From IMG/VR virus record IMGVR_UViG_3300019360_000016, positions 1 to 51,381 of that record: DNA of 51,381 bases. One strand, written 5' to 3'. Source of the stretch: a virus. The translations under genes were made by a program, and so were the position numbers. The notes beneath the pieces are model-generated. The model had not been told where the DNA came from. It saw nothing but the letters and a program-made list of their open reading frames with translations, and made no database searches. Shown piece after piece: positions 9,314 through 17,440 of the stretch (the stretch's first letter is position 1; each line of letters starts with the position of its first letter).

Positions 9314-11217
9314 ACAATCTCTCTGGGATCAAAATCTTCATCCGTGTAAGGGGCCTCAAAGTTAGCTTCGGCTAACCGAGGATTACCACGAGGGACACTG
9401 GCCTCCGCAATCGCTCTCTCCATTTCCGGGGTTATCTGCTCAATCGGAATGGAGTTGAGGAGAGAGATTCCGGGGTGCCCCTCCAAGTATAACTCTCCGG
9501 CGATGATCCGCTCAGCGATTGTTCCCGGCGACTTCTTCACATCCGTCGGGGTTCCCGCCCCACTCACCATGTAATTCATCATGGAGAGGGCGTCAATCAG
9601 GTCGTCGTTGGGGAGGCGGCTCAAATCCGGAGTGAAGTCCTCCGTCTCTTGGTACAAATCCTTCATGGCCTCCTCACGGTTCGACTCATACTTCAACCAT
9701 GAGGGGAACTTAATGCGTCCACCGGTAAACCGCCACTCCAAGTTGCCGATTCGGCTCTCCTTGGTGACACCGGGCGGGTAGCGGATAGCCCTCACTCTAG
9801 GGGTCCATTCCCCGGTGGAGGACATGAGATTCATAAAGTCTTGCACTCGTTGGCGAACCTCATCTTGGACGCTGATCGCCTCAATGCCTACGCTCTTTAC
9901 TCGCCACTTTTTCCCCATGTACCAAATGATGCGGACCAATTCCTCGCTGCGAACCTTGCCCCGCCATGCCGACAGCACCCACAACGTGTTCCGAGGGTCT
10001 ATGCCCCACACCACCGCCGCCGAAAAGTCCGACATGGCGTGTTGAGTGAAGGCGTAATCCACTGTCATGAACCGCTGCATGGAGTTGAGGAGGTCGGAGT
10101 AACTCAGTTCGGTGGGGGTGGTGAGAACCGTCCCCTCCGGCGTCCGGCTCACCTCGTTGAACCTCACCTTGGTGTCACTACTGAAGGGGTCTGCAATTTT
10201 GGTCGGGTCGTGTTCGGGACGGTCGAGATGGTACTCATTCAGCACCGAATCTATGCTGAGGACCGTCTCCTCATCGGAGCGTGGATCATTACAATACTCC
10301 GCCCTCCATGCCCCCAGACCCATGATCTCCTTTTGGGCCTCCAGGAACTCAGGAGTGAGACGGTTTTCCCACAGGTAGGTCTCCTTACCCGACGTGTCTG
10401 CCTGCACCGCCTTGTAGATACGCCTGTTCCACGATCGAAAACGGGTCTCCTCCGTGTGCAGAATGTGAAATAGGTAGGACTTCGCGTGGAGCAAGGTCCC
10501 AATCCAAAATAGCCGACTGGTGGGACCCAACATGCCCACGATCTGCCTCAACAACATCTGGTTGAGGTTCAGATTCATATTCATGATGTTGGAGCCACCT
10601 TCTGGATCGTATTCGGGGTCATCAATAACCACCAAGTCGGCTCTAACTCCCCGCTTACGGCCGTCAACCGAGAGGGCTCTCACCGTCACGCCGTTTCGGA
10701 GACGTAGGCGGGTCTTGTTCCAGGAGCCGGTTTCCGATTTCTTGGGGCGAAGCTGACCGAAATCGTCCCGAATCCGGGCATTGTGGTCCACTTGGAACAT
10801 CATCTTCTCAATACGTTCCAGGCAGAAATCTCGCGTAGCTAGGACAAATAGGATTTCCTGATTCTTGATGCCGGGACTGACCGTTTCCAGAAGGGGTAAC
10901 TCCAAGCCGATCACTGTCGATTTGGCACTGTTGCGGGGAGCACCGATCGCGTTTAGGCGGTACTGGGCCCAAAACTCCACCAACTCCCTATGGAATGACG
11001 GTGACTCCTTGAACTCCTTATAGAAATTGGCCCCCTCCCAGTTGAGGTAGTAATTTCGCCACAGCCACCATGCGGCGAACAACTGGTCAGGGGTGGTGCG
11101 GGCGGCGATGATAGACCGGCGACACTCCTGGCGACCTGTAGTCGTCAAGGTGTAGTAGTCCTCCGGTAGTGGCCACGGAGGAAGGTCTGTTGCCGGTTTT
11201 ATCACCGCTTCCGCCAT
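9301..11217 (-). CDS. terL: Terminase large subunit (packaging ATPase-nuclease)
   Basis: 638 residues. The N-terminal ATPase shows a Walker A-like GAPRNSAKST (92-101) and Walker B LVVIDD followed by PEYD (195-204). The C-terminal RNase H-like nuclease shows FMTVDYAFT (catalytic Asp near 387) and LPNDDLIDALSMM near 550. The length is usual for the family. It cuts concatemeric DNA and drives it into the head through the portal, whose gene follows. Start MAEAVIKPATD at 11217 immediately follows the stop of the upstream gene. Confidence 0.95.
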   Translation of the reverse strand: MAEAVIKPATDLPPWPLPEDYYTLTTTGRQECRRSIIAARTTPDQLFAAWWLWRNYYLNWEGANFYKEFKESPSFHRELVEFWAQYRLNAIGAPRNSAKSTVIGLELPLLETVSPGIKNQEILFVLATRDFCLERIEKMMFQVDHNARIRDDFGQLRPKKSETGSWNKTRLRLRNGVTVRALSVDGRKRGVRADLVVIDDPEYDPEGGSNIMNMNLNLNQMLLRQIVGMLGPTSRLFWIGTLLHAKSYLFHILHTEETRFRSWNRRIYKAVQADTSGKETYLWENRLTPEFLEAQKEIMGLGAWRAEYCNDPRSDEETVLSIDSVLNEYHLDRPEHDPTKIADPFSSDTKVRFNEVSRTPEGTVLTTPTELSYSDLLNSMQRFMTVDYAFTQHAMSDFSAAVVWGIDPRNTLWVLSAWRGKVRSEELVRIIWYMGKKWRVKSVGIEAISVQDEVRQRVQDFMNLMSSTGEWTPRVRAIRYPPGVTKESRIGNLEWRFTGGRIKFPSWLKYESNREEAMKDLYQETEDFTPDLSRLPNDDLIDALSMMNYMVSGAGTPTDVKKSPGTIAERIIAGELYLEGHPGISLLNSIPIEQITPEMERAIAEASVPRGNPRLAEANFEAPYTDEDFDPREIVCLM

Positions 11218-11616
11218 TTACTGACTCTGCATGGGGTTGTCCACTGGTCGTGCGTTCATGGGGGCAAACGGCTTCACTGCTACACCCGCAGCCTGCACAA
11301 TCGCCGGAATCCCATCCACGACCGCCTTGGTCATCTCCACACCGATCTTCATTTGTTCAACGTTCCCGATCCGGTTTTCCACTGATCGCTCAGTGATAAC
11401 CAAGCCGTCCGCGTTGAACTCGGCACCCCCCGACGACTTAGCCTCCAGTCGGTCGGCGGTGAGTCCTCGGCCGTCGTTACTGTAGAACACAAACTTCCGG
11501 CTGATCGGATCAAACTCCATCCGGGTCTCCGGGTTTGCCTGACTCCAAATCGGAGCCGTTCCCATCCCGCAGGCACCACACAATGCCACAACTACAATCA
11601 CCAATGCTCGAACCAT
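11218..11616 (-). CDS. Exported small protein, possible outer lysis partner
   Basis: 132 residues. The N terminus MVRALVIVVVALCGACGMGT is a signal peptide; the Cys residues at 13 and 16 could mark a lipoprotein, but the lipobox is not canonical. The mature part is hydrophilic. GGAGG precedes the ATG. It follows a gene coding for a membrane helix plus coiled coil, and it has its own TATAAT promoter. An inner/outer spanin pair is one reading; a periplasmic protein of unknown function is the other. Confidence 0.7.
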   Translation of the reverse strand: MVRALVIVVVALCGACGMGTAPIWSQANPETRMEFDPISRKFVFYSNDGRGLTADRLEAKSSGGAEFNADGLVITERSVENRIGNVEQMKIGVEMTKAVVDGIPAIVQAAGVAVKPFAPMNARPVDNPMQSQ

Positions 11617-11636
11617 TTGATTTCCTCCGTTCCGAA

Positions 11637-11666
11637 ATTATACCCGGTTTGGGGTCCCTTGTGCAA
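11637..11666 (-). promoter_or_regulatory. Promoter upstream of the exported protein
   Basis: Minus-strand TTGCAC (11666-11661), 18-base spacer and TATAAT (11642-11637). It overlaps the 3' end of the preceding gene and could also serve the terminase and portal genes. Confidence 0.7.
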
Positions 11667-11973
11667 GCGATAACTGGCGGAACCGTTCCTCCAGTCGCCA
11701 CAATTCCTCTCGTGCGTCCCGTAACTCGACGCGGCCCGCCTTAACTTCGAGGAGAATCTCTACGAGCATTTTGTTCTCCTCTGCGATGCGGTCATTCAGG
11801 CCCCCCACCAACTGCCCAATAACCTCCACCATGTCTCGGACCACCACATCACTCCCCGAACTCTTTGGCCACACCTTCCACAGAAACACCAGAAACCCTC
11901 CGACACATAGGAGCAATGCCACTTCCGCCGCCGGAAGGTACCGCACAACACTCTGCACGATCGTCTCCCACAT
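11638..11973 (-). CDS. Membrane helix plus coiled-coil protein, holin or inner-spanin candidate
   Basis: 111 residues. One hydrophobic helix (about 15-35, AAEVALLLCVGGFLVFLWKV) is followed by a long amphipathic coiled coil (about 45-100). The start overlaps the previous stop as TGATG. This layout is that of an inner-membrane spanin or a small holin. Paired with the exported product immediately downstream, a lysis role is plausible but unproven. No endolysin was recognised nearby. Confidence 0.7.
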   Translation of the reverse strand: MWETIVQSVVRYLPAAEVALLLCVGGFLVFLWKVWPKSSGSDVVVRDMVEVIGQLVGGLNDRIAEENKMLVEILLEVKAGRVELRDAREELWRLEERFRQLSLAQGTPNRV

Positions 11974-12593
11974 CAGAACACCTTCAACAGCGAACTATCT
12001 CCGCCCCCCGGCAGAGTGTACTCCACCGTCAGGGTGGGGTTTTCCGAAATCGGTTGATGGGGGGCCTGCCACACACCCACACCCTCCGCGTAGTGGGAGA
12101 GTTGTCGAATCATATACCGAAATGATCCACTTCGATTGTCTATGGCATCTTGCACCATAGCCACCAATCCGGCCCCCGACCACACACGATCATAAGGTGC
12201 TGAATCCGTACCGATGGTCCCATCAAATATAAGAGTCGTGTCGTGGTCCACTCCCGCTGTTGAGGCTCCTGGACTACTCCAAGGGGTTCCCGCACTAGAG
12301 TTGTTCCAAGTGACCGAGCGAGTAATGACCGGTATGAGCCGATAAAACCGCACCGCCCAATCCGATGCTCCGAATCTCTCCAAAATACGATATTTGTGGC
12401 TTACCGCCGTAATCGTGGACCCAACCGGAATTGCAGTCAAATCCCACGCATGTATCAATCGAGTACCATCCAGACTCGAAAAGTTTGACGTACCTGGTGT
12501 TCCGTACAGAACAGTATTGGGGGCCCCGGACACAATTAAACTATCGAAATCACTCACGGTATCTGTGGTGCTGGCGGGTCCATAGGTGGGCAT
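11973..12593 (-). CDS. Beta-sandwich (DNRLRE-like) virion surface protein, paralogue A
   Basis: 206 residues. Beta-rich, with the pattern of DNRLRE-type beta-sandwich domains: STITAVSHKYRIL, then RSVTWNNSSAGTPW, and a final LTVEYTLPGG strand. Such domains occur in surface and fibre proteins. The last residues, SSLLKVF, match the end of the upstream neighbour (SDLLQKVF), marking the two as diverged tandem copies. It probably decorates the virion or tail tip. Confidence 0.72.
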   Translation of the reverse strand: MPTYGPASTTDTVSDFDSLIVSGAPNTVLYGTPGTSNFSSLDGTRLIHAWDLTAIPVGSTITAVSHKYRILERFGASDWAVRFYRLIPVITRSVTWNNSSAGTPWSSPGASTAGVDHDTTLIFDGTIGTDSAPYDRVWSGAGLVAMVQDAIDNRSGSFRYMIRQLSHYAEGVGVWQAPHQPISENPTLTVEYTLPGGGDSSLLKVF

Positions 12594-13150
12594 CAGAACA
12601 CCTTCTGCAACAAGTCACTGCCGCCGAGCCCAGGCACCACATACGTCACGGTGAGCGTGAGTCCGGTTGCCCGTGCAAAATCCACCGTACCCGTGTCGCC
12701 GGATTGTATCTTCATACCGATCAACCAATGGGCGACTGCGGAATCAAGACCGGTTTGGGCATCGAACACAAAATCTACTCCCAAGTCAGTGTTGAAGGCC
12801 CCCACCCCTGCCGGAGTCCAAATGTAATGGGCATACCCGGCGTCGATGTAGTTGTAGAGGTCCTCATCGGAGTCGGTGACATCAAAATTATTCAACATGC
12901 TCACCACCTCCACATCCGGAGTGGTGCCCGGATAGGTGACGATCTCCCCCGACAATTCCACCTTGGTGATGATTGCTCCGGCCGGAATGCTCCCCGGAAA
13001 CGCAAACTTCACCACCGATCGCTTTGGTATCGCCGCCACGGCCACCTTGAGGGGGTTGGTGGTTGTGCGGGTGTACACGCCCAACGAGAGGTCGTTGATG
13101 TAGAACAGGTTGGTTGTGCTGGTGACTGGACCAAAAACCGCGACTGCCAC
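12593..13150 (-). CDS. Beta-sandwich virion surface protein, paralogue B
   Basis: 185 residues from a GTG start at 13150 with GAGGGG upstream. Same layout as paralogue A: VKFAFPGSIPAGAIITKVEL, then a final LTVTYVVPG strand and a C-terminal SDLLQKVF. Its stop overlaps the next start as TGATG. Identical DNA (catcagaacaccttc on the plus strand) marks the 3' ends of both copies. Likely a surface or fibre component. Confidence 0.72.
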   Translation of the reverse strand: MAVAVFGPVTSTTNLFYINDLSLGVYTRTTTNPLKVAVAAIPKRSVVKFAFPGSIPAGAIITKVELSGEIVTYPGTTPDVEVVSMLNNFDVTDSDEDLYNYIDAGYAHYIWTPAGVGAFNTDLGVDFVFDAQTGLDSAVAHWLIGMKIQSGDTGTVDFARATGLTLTVTYVVPGLGGSDLLQKVF

Positions 13151-13162
13151 AACAGCCCCCTC

Positions 13163-13525
13163 TTAGTTGGTGGCCGGGATGTGTTCGATGTAGCCGTTCA
13201 CACAGACATACACTGTGGTTGCGGCTCCACTCAATCCCACCCGCAACTTCTCATTGGTTCCCGCTTTCAGGGCCTTCGAGAAATTGAACACCCAACCACC
13301 CTCCGCCTTGGCGTACCCCTCCCACAACACCGTGGAGGCGGAGTAAATCGTAACCAAGACTCCGGCAGTGGTGCTGGAGTTAGTCACCAAGATGTCGCGG
13401 AGGCAGTAACGTTGGGCTGCCCCCGGAGCACTGGCGGTGAGATCGGTGGGACCGGTGGCTGTGAACGACCCACACACACTGAACGATTGGTCAGTCCCAT
13501 GAATTGCGTTTTCCGGTGACTGCAT
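13163..13525 (-). CDS. Small beta-sandwich virion protein
   Basis: 120 residues, beta-rich, ending YVCVNGYIEHIPATN. Strand patterns (LVTIYSASTVLWEGYAKAEG; FSKALKAGTNEKLRVGLSGA) resemble the 14979-15431 product (FEKPLLFDTSAGTAVRYSTG), suggesting the same fold. Such small proteins often decorate heads or tails. No enzymatic motif. Confidence 0.65.
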   Translation of the reverse strand: MQSPENAIHGTDQSFSVCGSFTATGPTDLTASAPGAAQRYCLRDILVTNSSTTAGVLVTIYSASTVLWEGYAKAEGGWVFNFSKALKAGTNEKLRVGLSGAATTVYVCVNGYIEHIPATN

Positions 13526-13529
13526 AGCT

Positions 13530-14069
13530 TCACTCCCCCAAGGCTCTGCGTGTGAGAGCCGTCATAATTGCATGAAACAGGGTGTACCGAAACAGAATCT
13601 CCCCCGCAGACATCTTCAGGGTGTCCCGGTAGTAGTTGGTGATCCGGTCCACAAACCACGGATCGCTCATCAACTTCTTCACTTCCTCAATGGTTTGAAC
13701 AATATCCGGGTAGGGGTACACCGTCCAACTGGGTAGCCCCAAGGCCAAGAAATGCCTCTTAACCATGTCATCCATGCACATATTGGAGACATCATCAAGT
13801 ATTCTTCGGGTTAGCCCAGACATTTCGCGGACCGAGGACACCGACTCCGGAATGGGGATTGGCCTCAGTTCCGGCACCGGGTACTTTTTGGGTCGTCCGG
13901 CTCTCCGTTTTTCCGGTTTCAGCCTCTCCAACTCCAACATCTTCTGTTCGCTCAGGGCTTGGTCCACCAGCGGCGTCGGCGGTAACTGTTCCGTCGGCTG
14001 TTCCGTCGGTGAGTTGTCGGGGTTCGGCTTCTCGCACTCCAAGGTCACTGTCGGGTTCGCGGTCTCCAT
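13530..14069 (-). CDS. Basic protein with AT-hook-like motif, packaging candidate
   Basis: 179 residues. The start at 14069 has AAAGGA seven bases upstream. A Pro/Glu-rich N terminus leads to KRRAGRPKKY near residue 55, an AT-hook-like minor-groove motif (RPKK core), followed by a helical C terminus. The first 275 bases overlap, in another frame, the 3' part of the upstream gene. Upstream of the terminase, it is a candidate small terminase or DNA-recognition protein, on motif and position only. Confidence 0.65.
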   Translation of the reverse strand: METANPTVTLECEKPNPDNSPTEQPTEQLPPTPLVDQALSEQKMLELERLKPEKRRAGRPKKYPVPELRPIPIPESVSSVREMSGLTRRILDDVSNMCMDDMVKRHFLALGLPSWTVYPYPDIVQTIEEVKKLMSDPWFVDRITNYYRDTLKMSAGEILFRYTLFHAIMTALTRRALGE

Positions 14070-14463
14070 GAAATATCCTTTGTACGTTGGGGTTTACCGG
14101 AGCGGCACTCAACGGCCTCGCCGGGGGGCGGGTAATAGCCCGCACACTCTCAATGTCACGAGTAATGGTTTCACCAGTCTGTTCATCGGTGACTTCACGC
14201 CGCTCCTTCGCGGTCACGAGGAGGCCACTTATTTCTGCGCACTCCCTAACGATGTCGCGGACTTCCTTAATCGCCGCAATCCGTTGGGTCGCCGAAACCG
14301 GGTTGTTGATCGGGTCCTCCGTGATTCCTTTAACGATCTCCGCCAAAGCACCAACCAACTCGGAGGGGGTCAGCCCATGATTCTCTACGGCTTTAGCAAC
14401 TTCCTCCGCATCAAACAGCCTCAGAGCCGCCTTGCACTTCTGGTACACGCTGAGTTCGTTCAT
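13795..14463 (-). CDS. Helical protein with long 3' overlap, small-terminase candidate
   Basis: 222 residues. ATG 14463 overlaps the previous stop as ATGA. Residues 1-110 are helical (LFDAEEVAKAVENHGLTPSE; EIVKGITEDP) and resemble the DNA-binding half of small terminases or regulators. The remaining 90 or so codons coincide with the start of the next gene in another frame and are low in complexity (Gly/Thr/Glu/Ala), so this tail may have arisen by loss of an earlier stop. It is oligomeric packaging protein or regulator; unproven. Confidence 0.6.
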   Translation of the reverse strand: MNELSVYQKCKAALRLFDAEEVAKAVENHGLTPSELVGALAEIVKGITEDPINNPVSATQRIAAIKEVRDIVRECAEISGLLVTAKERREVTDEQTGETITRDIESVRAITRPPARPLSAAPVNPNVQRIFHGDREPDSDLGVREAEPRQLTDGTADGTVTADAAGGPSPERTEDVGVGEAETGKTESRTTQKVPGAGTEANPHSGVGVLGPRNVWANPKNT

Positions 14464-14921
14464 GCGTGTAGCTCCAAAACCGCAGCCTCCATCTCCGCAG
14501 CCAAGTTACGCCGACTAGTATTCTGGATGTTGTCTATTGCGTAGTTGAAACACATCCGCACTCCACTAGCCGCCGGAAACGCAGACGTAAAGTTCAACAC
14601 CGTCACATTGCCGTTACTGGTGTCTATGAACACTCCGGTCGCTTGGAACGTAGGGGTTTGCGTACACGGCAGTTCTATATCCTTACTCGGACGCCATCCC
14701 GGCGGTAGGGTGAAAATGACACTACTCGGTGTAGCGGAGGTAGCCGACACAAATCCTCTGACGTACACCACTGAGCCGATTTTCCGATATGCTGCCCCGT
14801 TACCACTAACGTTGCTCCACCCCGATCCGACCGTCGCTGTCACCCAACCGGTGTCCTCTATGACTCTCCGGGTTTGGGTGAGCCGCCACAGCGTCTCTCT
14901 AAGTCGTCCGTCAGGGTCCAT
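14460..14921 (-). CDS. Fibre or head-fibre C-terminal-type beta domain protein
   Basis: 153 residues. A short helical N terminus (DPDGRLRETLWRLTQTRR) leads to the phage fibre module recognised by GAAYRKIGSVVYVRGFVSA and FTLPPGWRPSKDIELP, common at the ends of tail and head fibres. Probably trimeric, anchored by its N-terminal helix. It starts the surface-protein cluster and may contact the host. Fold match is good; receptor unknown. Confidence 0.75.
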   Translation of the reverse strand: MDPDGRLRETLWRLTQTRRVIEDTGWVTATVGSGWSNVSGNGAAYRKIGSVVYVRGFVSATSATPSSVIFTLPPGWRPSKDIELPCTQTPTFQATGVFIDTSNGNVTVLNFTSAFPAASGVRMCFNYAIDNIQNTSRRNLAAEMEAAVLELHA

Positions 14922-14931
14922 AGGGGGTCCT

Positions 14932-14967
14932 AAAAAGAGTTGAGGGGAGTACTACCTCCCCCCAAAC
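14932..14967 (-). terminator. Possible weak terminator or attenuator
   Basis: On the minus strand, GGGGAG-GTAGTA-CTCCCC is followed eight bases later by TTTTT. It lies between the 14979-15431 gene and the fibre gene. The distance to the U-run makes it weak. Confidence 0.4.
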
Positions 14968-14978
14968 CCGCATCACCG

Positions 14979-15431
14979 CTAGAACGAAGCGGCGTCATCC
15001 TCGTTGCTGGTCCAGAATCCCATCACCGTGATGTTGGCCGTAGCCGAACCGACCGCCGTTCCCGTGCTGTACCGAACCGCAGTACCCGCACTGGTATCAA
15101 ACAATAGCGGCTTCTCAAACTTCAGGTGTACGAGTCGCTGCATCGTGGTCAGACCAGTCGTTCCACCACCACCCACCAACACGTTACTAATCACCGGCAC
15201 TGCACCCGCCAACAGCGTAACCGGAATCAGTGTATCCGCAGCCACCGTAGCACAGTTGATGATGATATCCGTAGCCCAAAACTTCGTCCGTGTCCCCAAA
15301 GCCGTCAGAGTTGCAGCCGAAATCAAATCCGTAGCCGCCGTGGCTCCCGCTACAGCTGCCACATGAGCCACCAGACCGTTCCGCGTGCCCAAGTGTAGCC
15401 CCAGGGCCTTACTAACCGTTCTCAGTACCAT
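14979..15431 (-). CDS. Beta-rich virion protein, first gene of the late block
   Basis: 150 residues, Ala/Thr/Val-rich, with repeated short strands (DIIINCATVAADTLIPVTLL; TANITVMGFW). AAGGGG precedes the ATG. It is the first gene after the 1.37-kb repeat region, so it should be strongly expressed; a decoration or minor capsid protein is likely. It resembles the 13163-13525 product in strand pattern. Confidence 0.7.
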   Translation of the reverse strand: MVLRTVSKALGLHLGTRNGLVAHVAAVAGATAATDLISAATLTALGTRTKFWATDIIINCATVAADTLIPVTLLAGAVPVISNVLVGGGGTTGLTTMQRLVHLKFEKPLLFDTSAGTAVRYSTGTAVGSATANITVMGFWTSNEDDAASF

Positions 15432-15722
15432 AACCGTTTTCCCCTTCGGGTAAAGGGCCTACCACCGAAAACCGCAACCCCCAAGGTGCAGTCCTCACTA
15501 CCGACCCCGTACCGGTAGCAGTGGCCAAAACGTCTCTCCGTTTTGATTCACCGACCATTGTATCATAAAGCCCTCTCGCCTTCCACTATCCCCGTTTTCA
15601 GGCTCCCTACCCGCTCACCCAAAACCGCCTCCCCCTGTTAACTTAGGTAATTTGGACCACCACTCTGGTACTGCCGGTCCTCACCGTTTTTAACCTAACT
15701 CCTTACCCAGCCCCGTTTTAGC

Positions 15723-16010
15723 TCCTGGTACCACCAGTACCGGCACTTTCCGGGTACCCCCTCATAATGATGTTTTTCGATTTTGCCATAAAGGTTGACC
15801 ATCGACAGGTGGTACTGGTGGTACTTTGGGCTTAACTCCTTACCGGGTAAGCAGTTAGTGGGTACCACCAGCAAAAACAGAGTACCGGGTCTCTGGTACT
15901 CGCGGCGTAACCCTAAGCGGCATAAGCAGTTATCGGGTACCACCAGGGTTTTTAGTGTCACCGCTCGTGACACCCGACCAAGCAGGGGTGCGTTTGGCGG
16001 GTACCACCAG
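15723..16010. repeat. GGTACCACCAG direct repeats
   Basis: Four copies of GGTACCACCAG at about 15726, 15860, 15936 and 15999. The middle two are preceded by GCAGTTAGTG and GCAGTTATCG. Related CTGGTACT and GGTGGTACT variants lie between, and an AACTCCTT box recurs at about 15697, 15834 and 16044. CTGGTACCACCAG at 15723 is itself an interrupted palindrome. Confidence 0.75.
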
Positions 16011-16316
16011 TCAAAACCGCGTCAAATTGAGCAGTTCGATCGTAACTCCTTGGTGTGCCTGGTTTTGTGGGAGCCCGTTTTCGGAGTTGGGACCGGGATT
16101 GTGGGTAAACTGGTAATCTGTGCCGGTTGTAGCGGTTATTGGGCACCGTTTTGGGCGGGTAACGTTGGAACCGTTAAACTCCCCCCAGTTTAACCCTGGG
16201 GGCTAAAAGTTGGGGGAAACCATATGAACCCTTCCGTCTGCACTGTCCGACCCACCGGGGGGCCGACGGGGGGTCCGGGTTTGGGGGTCGCGGTTTCCTG
16301 GCTCACACAGAGTTAG

Positions 16317-16565
16317 GCCGGTCCCTGTTAGGATGTTCGGACCCGTTTATCCGTTGAGCGGCGTGAGAACGGGACTGAATCGGAGGCCCGGTGTCCGGTT
16401 TAGGTGCGGGAAGTGTTCGGGGGATAGGGATTCGGGAAAAGTTGGACCGGTCCCTAAGCGGATAATCGGAGCCGTTTGTCCGATGAACGTCACGCGGATA
16501 AGCGGATATGCGGATCGGATTGTCCGGTGATAGGTGGGCGGGTAAACGGATAATCGGATAAGGTG
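16317..16565. repeat. CGGATAA-type repeats and two 50-base diverged direct repeats
   Basis: CGGATAATCGGA occurs near 16458 and 16548, with GCGGATAAGCGGATATGCGG between. Two longer imperfect direct repeats begin GGCCGGTCCCT (16317) and GGACCGGTCCCT (16444) and share CCGTTT-TCCG-GA-CG further on. Iteron-like arrangement. Confidence 0.65.
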
Positions 16566-16699
16566 GTCCGATTTGATGCGGGAAATGTTAGGTGAGAGTT
16601 AGGGGGGACATGAGAAATGTAGTGTGGGTTAGGGAGTGTAGTCTAGGGTACACTTTCCCCCAGCTGGACCGCCGACATGAACCCCCATTTTCACCCCAC

Positions 16700-16755
16700 T
16701 ATTGCAAAATATTGCGACCAACAATAACTGCAATAAAATGCAATAATTGGTCGCA
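16700..16755. repeat. AT-rich dyad with four phased TATTGC boxes
   Basis: TATTGC lies at 16700 and 16710; its complement GCAATA lies at 16730 and 16740. Each pair is 10 bp apart, one helical turn. A perfect 9-bp inverted repeat, TGCGACCAA (16713-16721) and TTGGTCGCA (16747-16755), overlaps the boxes. This is the layout of a protein-binding origin or operator. Confidence 0.75.
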
Positions 16756-16756
16756 G

Positions 16757-16793
16757 AAAAAAAGCCCCCACGCGGCCACAACCGCATGAGGGG
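16757..16793 (-). terminator. Intrinsic terminator after the 16801-17418 gene
   Basis: On the minus strand, CCCCTCATGCGG and CCGCGTGGGGG form a stem closed by TTGTGG and followed by seven T. It ends the early block next to the repeat region. Confidence 0.75.
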
Positions 16794-16800
16794 ACAGCAC

Positions 16801-17418
16801 TTACACGCCTAGCAGCGTTTCCGTGGTCGGCCACCACCGAGCCAGCACGTCCAAGATATGCTCCGTTTTCCGCTCGGCCGCCGCGTGTGTCTCATCCTGC
16901 GTGGCTAGGGGCATACTGGCCACACACTCATCATACACCACTGCCAGGATCGCCGCGTACCGAATCTGTGCCGCGTCGCTGATCGTCCTATCTACCTGCA
17001 CGCCGCGTACCGTCTCCGGTATGCTCCAGCCCGCTCCTCGTACGGCCCTACGCCGCTGTCCGCGTGTCACCGCACGCTCCACCGCCGCCCTCATAGACTC
17101 ATGTAGGTAGTACGTCTCGCACGCACGGGCCGCTACCCTAGCTATCCTCGCCCTAGGCCGTCGCTCTAGCCATCGCTCCCCCCACACCACAGCATTGGCG
17201 GCCCGGGTCAGCCCTGCCTGCAATGCCCGCTCCCCGTGCCGCGTATGCTCCATGATGCCACTAGTCCATTGCCGCACAAATAGGGCCGCCAGGCTGACCG
17301 ACTCACCGTCCAGGGTCCGCCGTCTGAGCCAGGCCCGATCCGAGCACCGATCCTCGACGATCATCGGCACTTCTGCCCGCAACCGAAAATAACGTCTCTC
17401 GCTGGGGTCTAGTATCAT
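16801..17418 (-). CDS. Basic hypothetical protein in compositionally distinct island
   Basis: 205 residues. The frame is open upstream to 17493, but that part translates a terminator; ATG 17418 has GGGGAG eight bases before it. The product is Arg/Ala-rich and helical (RRPRARIARVAARACETYYL; RGQRRRAVRGAG) with no recognised domain. Its DNA, like that of the two genes upstream, is rich in CTAG and GATC compared with neighbours, suggesting separate acquisition. It lies beside the dyad at 16700-16755, so a DNA-binding or replication-control role is possible. Transcription must pass the terminator at 17441. Confidence 0.7.
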   Translation of the reverse strand: MILDPSERRYFRLRAEVPMIVEDRCSDRAWLRRRTLDGESVSLAALFVRQWTSGIMEHTRHGERALQAGLTRAANAVVWGERWLERRPRARIARVAARACETYYLHESMRAAVERAVTRGQRRRAVRGAGWSIPETVRGVQVDRTISDAAQIRYAAILAVVYDECVASMPLATQDETHAAAERKTEHILDVLARWWPTTETLLGV

Positions 17419-17440
17419 CGCGTGTTCTCCCCGCGGCAAC

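Larger units (their letters stand above)
15432..16800. other. Non-coding repeat-rich region between early and late blocks
   Basis: No convincing gene in 1369 bases; open frames here lack ribosome sites and coding character. It contains GGTACCACCAG direct repeats (15723-16010), CGGATAA-type repeats (16317-16565), and an AT-rich dyad (16700-16755). A possible late promoter, weakly matched (TGGAAG-17-TACAAT), lies near 15553-15581 on the minus strand. The region separates the last early gene from the first late gene and is the best candidate for the replication origin and late control region. Confidence 0.7.

Noticed and set aside
12431-13519. 362-codon plus-strand frame
   Set aside because: Lies antisense over three well-spaced minus-strand genes; His/Gly/Arg-rich product and no ribosome site.
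15795-16193. 132-codon plus-strand frame in the non-coding region
   Set aside because: Runs through the GGTACCACCAG repeats; no ribosome site, promoter or protein-like composition.
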